Source of the DNA: JBLKSS01 sp047607725
GTDB lineage: Bacteria > Pseudomonadota > Gammaproteobacteria > Enterobacterales > Enterobacteriaceae
Reading direction: 5' to 3'
DNA: 6,668 nt
NCBI RefSeq assembly: GCF_047607725.1
Contig: NZ_JBLKSS010000193.1
Span: forward strand, 1 to 6,668
Positions 4,539 through 6,668 of this stretch are shown here, piece after piece; the stretch's first letter is position 1, and the number at the start of each line of letters is the position of its first letter. The notes beneath the pieces are model-generated. The model worked only from the letters and a program-made list of their open reading frames with translations, searched no databases and was not told the DNA's origin. The position numbers and the translations under genes are program-made.

Positions 4539-6174
4539 ATGGCTGCGAAATTTTCCATCCGTGAATTCCAGCACTCGCTGGCCGCGCTGGCGTCCAGTCT
4601 GCGCCGCACCATCGAGGCCGAATGTATGGGTTTTGATACCGGTGCCGAGGCCATGGCGGCGCGGCGTTCACAGGTGGCTGACCCGGTGAACGGGTATCGC
4701 TATTTTTTGCAAACCTACTTTCCGCACTATCATCAGTCATGCCGACCCCAGCGAACTGCATTGCTACCTGTTTCAGCGCCTGCCACAGATAGTCGCCAGT
4801 CCCAAAGGCGAGCAGGACGCCATCGCAGCGCCGCGCGGGGAAGTGAAGTCACGCTGGTCAGTCAGCTGTTTGTGTTGTGGTATCTGGTGCGGGGCATCAA
4901 GCACTATGCCCTGGTGGTGATGGATTCCATCGACCAGGCGTACCCGATGCTCGAAGCCATCAAGGCAGCGCTGGAATTTAACCCCCCTGTTGCTGGCCGA
5001 CTTCCCCGAAGCCTGCGGTGTGGGGCGCGTCTGGCAGATGGGCACCATCCTGACGCGCAACGATATCAAGGTGCAGGTGGCCGGTAGCGGTAAAAAGCTG
5101 CGCGGCTTGCGCCACGGGCCGTACCGTCCTGACCTGGTGATACTGGATGATATTGAGAACGACGAGCAGGTGCGCAACCCTGACCAGCGCGACAAACTGG
5201 AAAGCTGGCTGAGAAAAACCGTGCTGCCGCTGGGCGGCGCGGGCACAAAACTCTATGTGGTCTATATCGGCACCATCCTGCATTACGACACGGTGTTGTC
5301 ACACACCCTGAATAACCCGTTGTGGCGGCAGGCACGGTTTAAGGCCCTGCGCCAGTGCCCGGTGAACCTGTCCCTGTAGGAGACCTGGGAGCAAGTATTG
5401 CGTAACCAGGGAGAGGACTCGGCGCAGGATTTTTATACGTCACACCGTACCGAGATGGAGGAAGGCGCGGAAGTATCCTGGTCCGCCCGCCCGCTGCTGA
5501 CCCTGATGCATATCCGCGCCCGGGATGGTCACGCCACCTTTGACGCCGAGTACTAGAATGACCCGGTCAGCGGTGAAGATGCGCTGTTTACCCACTGCCT
5601 GCATTTCTGGGTCAACCGGCTTAACGAGTGGGTATTCTACGGGGCCTGCGACCCCAGCCTCGGCAAGGCCGGGGCCAGCCGTGACCCGTCAGCGCTGCTG
5701 GTCGGCGGCTTTAATCGCGCCACCGGCGGTGCTGGATGTGGTGGAGGCGCAGATACGCAAGCGGCTGCCGGACGCCATTATCAGCAATATTATTGCCCTG
5801 CAAAAGGAACACCACTGCCTGGTCTGGGGCATTGAGGCGGTGCAGTTTCAGGAGTTCCGGCGCACCGAGCTGATTAAGCGCGCTGCACAGCTGGCCACCC
5901 GGTGCCGGCGCAGGCCATTATCCCCCATGCCGATAAGCTGTTGCGTATCGAGACCTTGCAGCCCCATATGGAAAACGGGCTTATCCGGCTGCACGCCAGC
6001 CAGACCACCCTGATACAGCAGCTGCGCCACTTTCCCCGCGCCGACCACGACGGCTCGGACGCGCTGCATATGCTCTGGACTCTGGCCGTGAGCCACGGCC
6101 CGAAAACCGAATACCGCTCATTGTCCGGTGACCGTCACTCCGGACGGCTGGGCTTTTCCCGTGGAGGCTGGTAA
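4539..6174 (+). pseudogene. large terminase subunit (Mu gp28-like), five frameshifts and two stops
   Basis: The remains add up to about 545 codons, close to the roughly 550 of Mu gp28, the ATPase-nuclease that drives DNA into the head. From ATG 4539 the frame is intact to FLQTYFPHYHQ. It then changes at about 4737 (+1, into HADPSELHCYLFQRLP), at about 4850 (-1), in a C6 run at 4982-4987 (+1, into LLADFPEACGVGRVWQMG), at about 5727 (+1, into VLDVVEAQIRKRLPDAIIS) and at about 5897 (-1, into VPAQAIIPHADKLLRIE). In-frame TAG codons at 5377-5379 (LSL*ETWE) and 5554-5556 (EY*NDP) look like former TGG and CAG. Walker A is PRGEVKS at 4831-4850, broken exactly at its Ser/Thr; Walker B is DLVILDDIE at 5131-5157; the nuclease begins YGACDPSLG (Asp 5650-5652) and ends DHDGSDALHMLW. 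No long fragment can hold both ATPase motifs and the nuclease. The stop TAA shares its last base with the portal ATG. Confidence 0.88.
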
Positions 6175-6668
6175 TGGGCATGTTCACCGATATTTATGGC
6201 CGGCTGTTGCGCCGCCGCACCCTGACGCAGCCACAGACCGCTGATGACCGCCATCTGCGTTACCAGCAGGTGGCAGAGCACCCTTCGCTGGGCATCGATA
6301 TCCGCCGGGTGTATGACATCCTGAGCGAGGCCGAGCAGGGGCACCTGGTGCGCCAGGCTGACCTGTTTTTTGATATGGAGGATCGCGACGGCCATCTTTT
6401 TGCCGAGATGAGCAAGCGCCGCCGTTCGGTGATGCCGCTCACCTGGCGCATTGTGCCGCCGCGTCATCCCAGTGCGCAGGAAAAGGCGATGGCGGACGCC
6501 GCGACTGAATGGTTTTCAGACCTGCCGGAGTTTGAAACGCTGCTGTTCTACTTGCTGGACGCCATTGGCCACGGCTTTGCCGCCGTGGAAATGGTGTGGA
6601 AACAGGCGGAAAACATCTGGCTGCCCAGTGCCTTCTATAAGCGCCCGCAACGCTGGTTCCAGACCGCG
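6174..6668 (+). CDS. portal protein, DUF935 family (Mu gp29-like), 5' part
   Basis: The frame from ATG 6174 is open through the last base of the window (165 codons). It begins MGMFTDIYGRLLRRRTLTQP and carries the family-typical stretches HPSLGIDIRRVYDILSEAEQ, DLFFDMEDRDGHLFAEMSKR, RRSVMPLTWRIVPP and DAIGHGFAAVEMVWK. This is the DUF935 family (PF06074), the Mu gp29-type portal that forms the ring through which DNA enters the head. Family length is about 500 residues, so some two thirds lie outside the window. GGAGG (6163-6167) is six bases before the ATG, and the start is fused to the terminase stop (TAATG). No disruption is visible in this part. Confidence 0.9.
   Translation, partial: MGMFTDIYGRLLRRRTLTQPQTADDRHLRYQQVAEHPSLGIDIRRVYDILSEAEQGHLVRQADLFFDMEDRDGHLFAEMSKRRRSVMPLTWRIVPPRHPSAQEKAMADAATEWFSDLPEFETLLFYLLDAIGHGFAAVEMVWKQAENIWLPSAFYKRPQRWFQTA

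Noticed and set aside
4982..4987. Programmed frameshift at the C6 run in the terminase
   Set aside because: A slippery C run could shift ribosomes, but no stimulatory structure was recognised and four other uncorrected shifts in the gene make decay or sequence error simpler.
4773..5246. Open frame on the - strand over the terminase remains (157 codons)
   Set aside because: It is Ser/Pro/Arg-rich with no recognisable domain and lies opposite the Walker B region of the terminase; a shadow frame.
5377..5556. Stop-codon readthrough or suppressor tRNA use in the terminase
   Set aside because: Both stops are TAG, but five frameshifts in the same gene make programmed recoding an unnecessary explanation.
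5525..5728. N-terminal part of a 162-codon + frame starting at 5525
   Set aside because: Only the part after about 5729 matches the terminase. The earlier part is an out-of-frame reading of terminase codons that continue in another frame.

Overview
The window is the end of the middle region and the start of the late region of a decaying Mu-like prophage. All genes lie on the + strand and most overlap or abut. The GC-rich sequence, the gene order and the style of the proteins point to an enterobacterial host. Many frameshifts and in-frame stops, next to proteins that are otherwise well conserved, fit a recently host-restricted symbiont such as a Sodalis-like genome. That host assignment is inferred from style and recall, not from a search.

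Layout. Positions 1-198 hold a possible C-terminal tail of an upstream gene and a probable small ORF broken by TGA, which coincides with a diverged 23-bp tandem repeat. Positions 191-938 are a DEDDh-type 3'-5' exonuclease with one frameshift. Positions 922-1396 are a GemA/Mu gp16-like (DUF1018) gene with one frameshift. Positions 1318-1770 are a Mor/C-family activator with an in-frame TGA. A hairpin plus T-run at 1827-1852 closes this block and abuts the next start codon.

The lysis block follows: a T7-lysozyme-type amidase (1853-2329), a frameshifted small membrane protein that may be the holin (2326-2581), an Rz-like inner-membrane spanin (2556-3167) and, entirely inside it in another frame, an Rz1-like lipoprotein (2878-3036). 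Then come two small proteins with coiled-coil and membrane character (3157-3399 and 3415-3606), the DUF1804 protein that fills the small-terminase slot (3606-4106), two small proteins that resemble each other (4099-4299 and 4296-4508), the large terminase as a wreck with five frameshifts and two stops (4539-6174), and the start of the DUF935 (Mu gp29-like) portal gene, which runs off the window.

Working together: in an intact relative the Mor/C-type activator would switch on the late genes. Amidase, holin and spanins would lyse the host, and the terminase would feed DNA through the portal into the head. Here the activator and the terminase motor are both broken, so this copy should not make phage by itself. 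Yet the amidase, both spanins, the DUF1804 gene, all the small late genes and the visible part of the portal are open. The four inferred nonsense changes can each be explained as a G:C to A:T transition. No CRISPR array, tRNA, rRNA, insertion sequence or phage end was seen.
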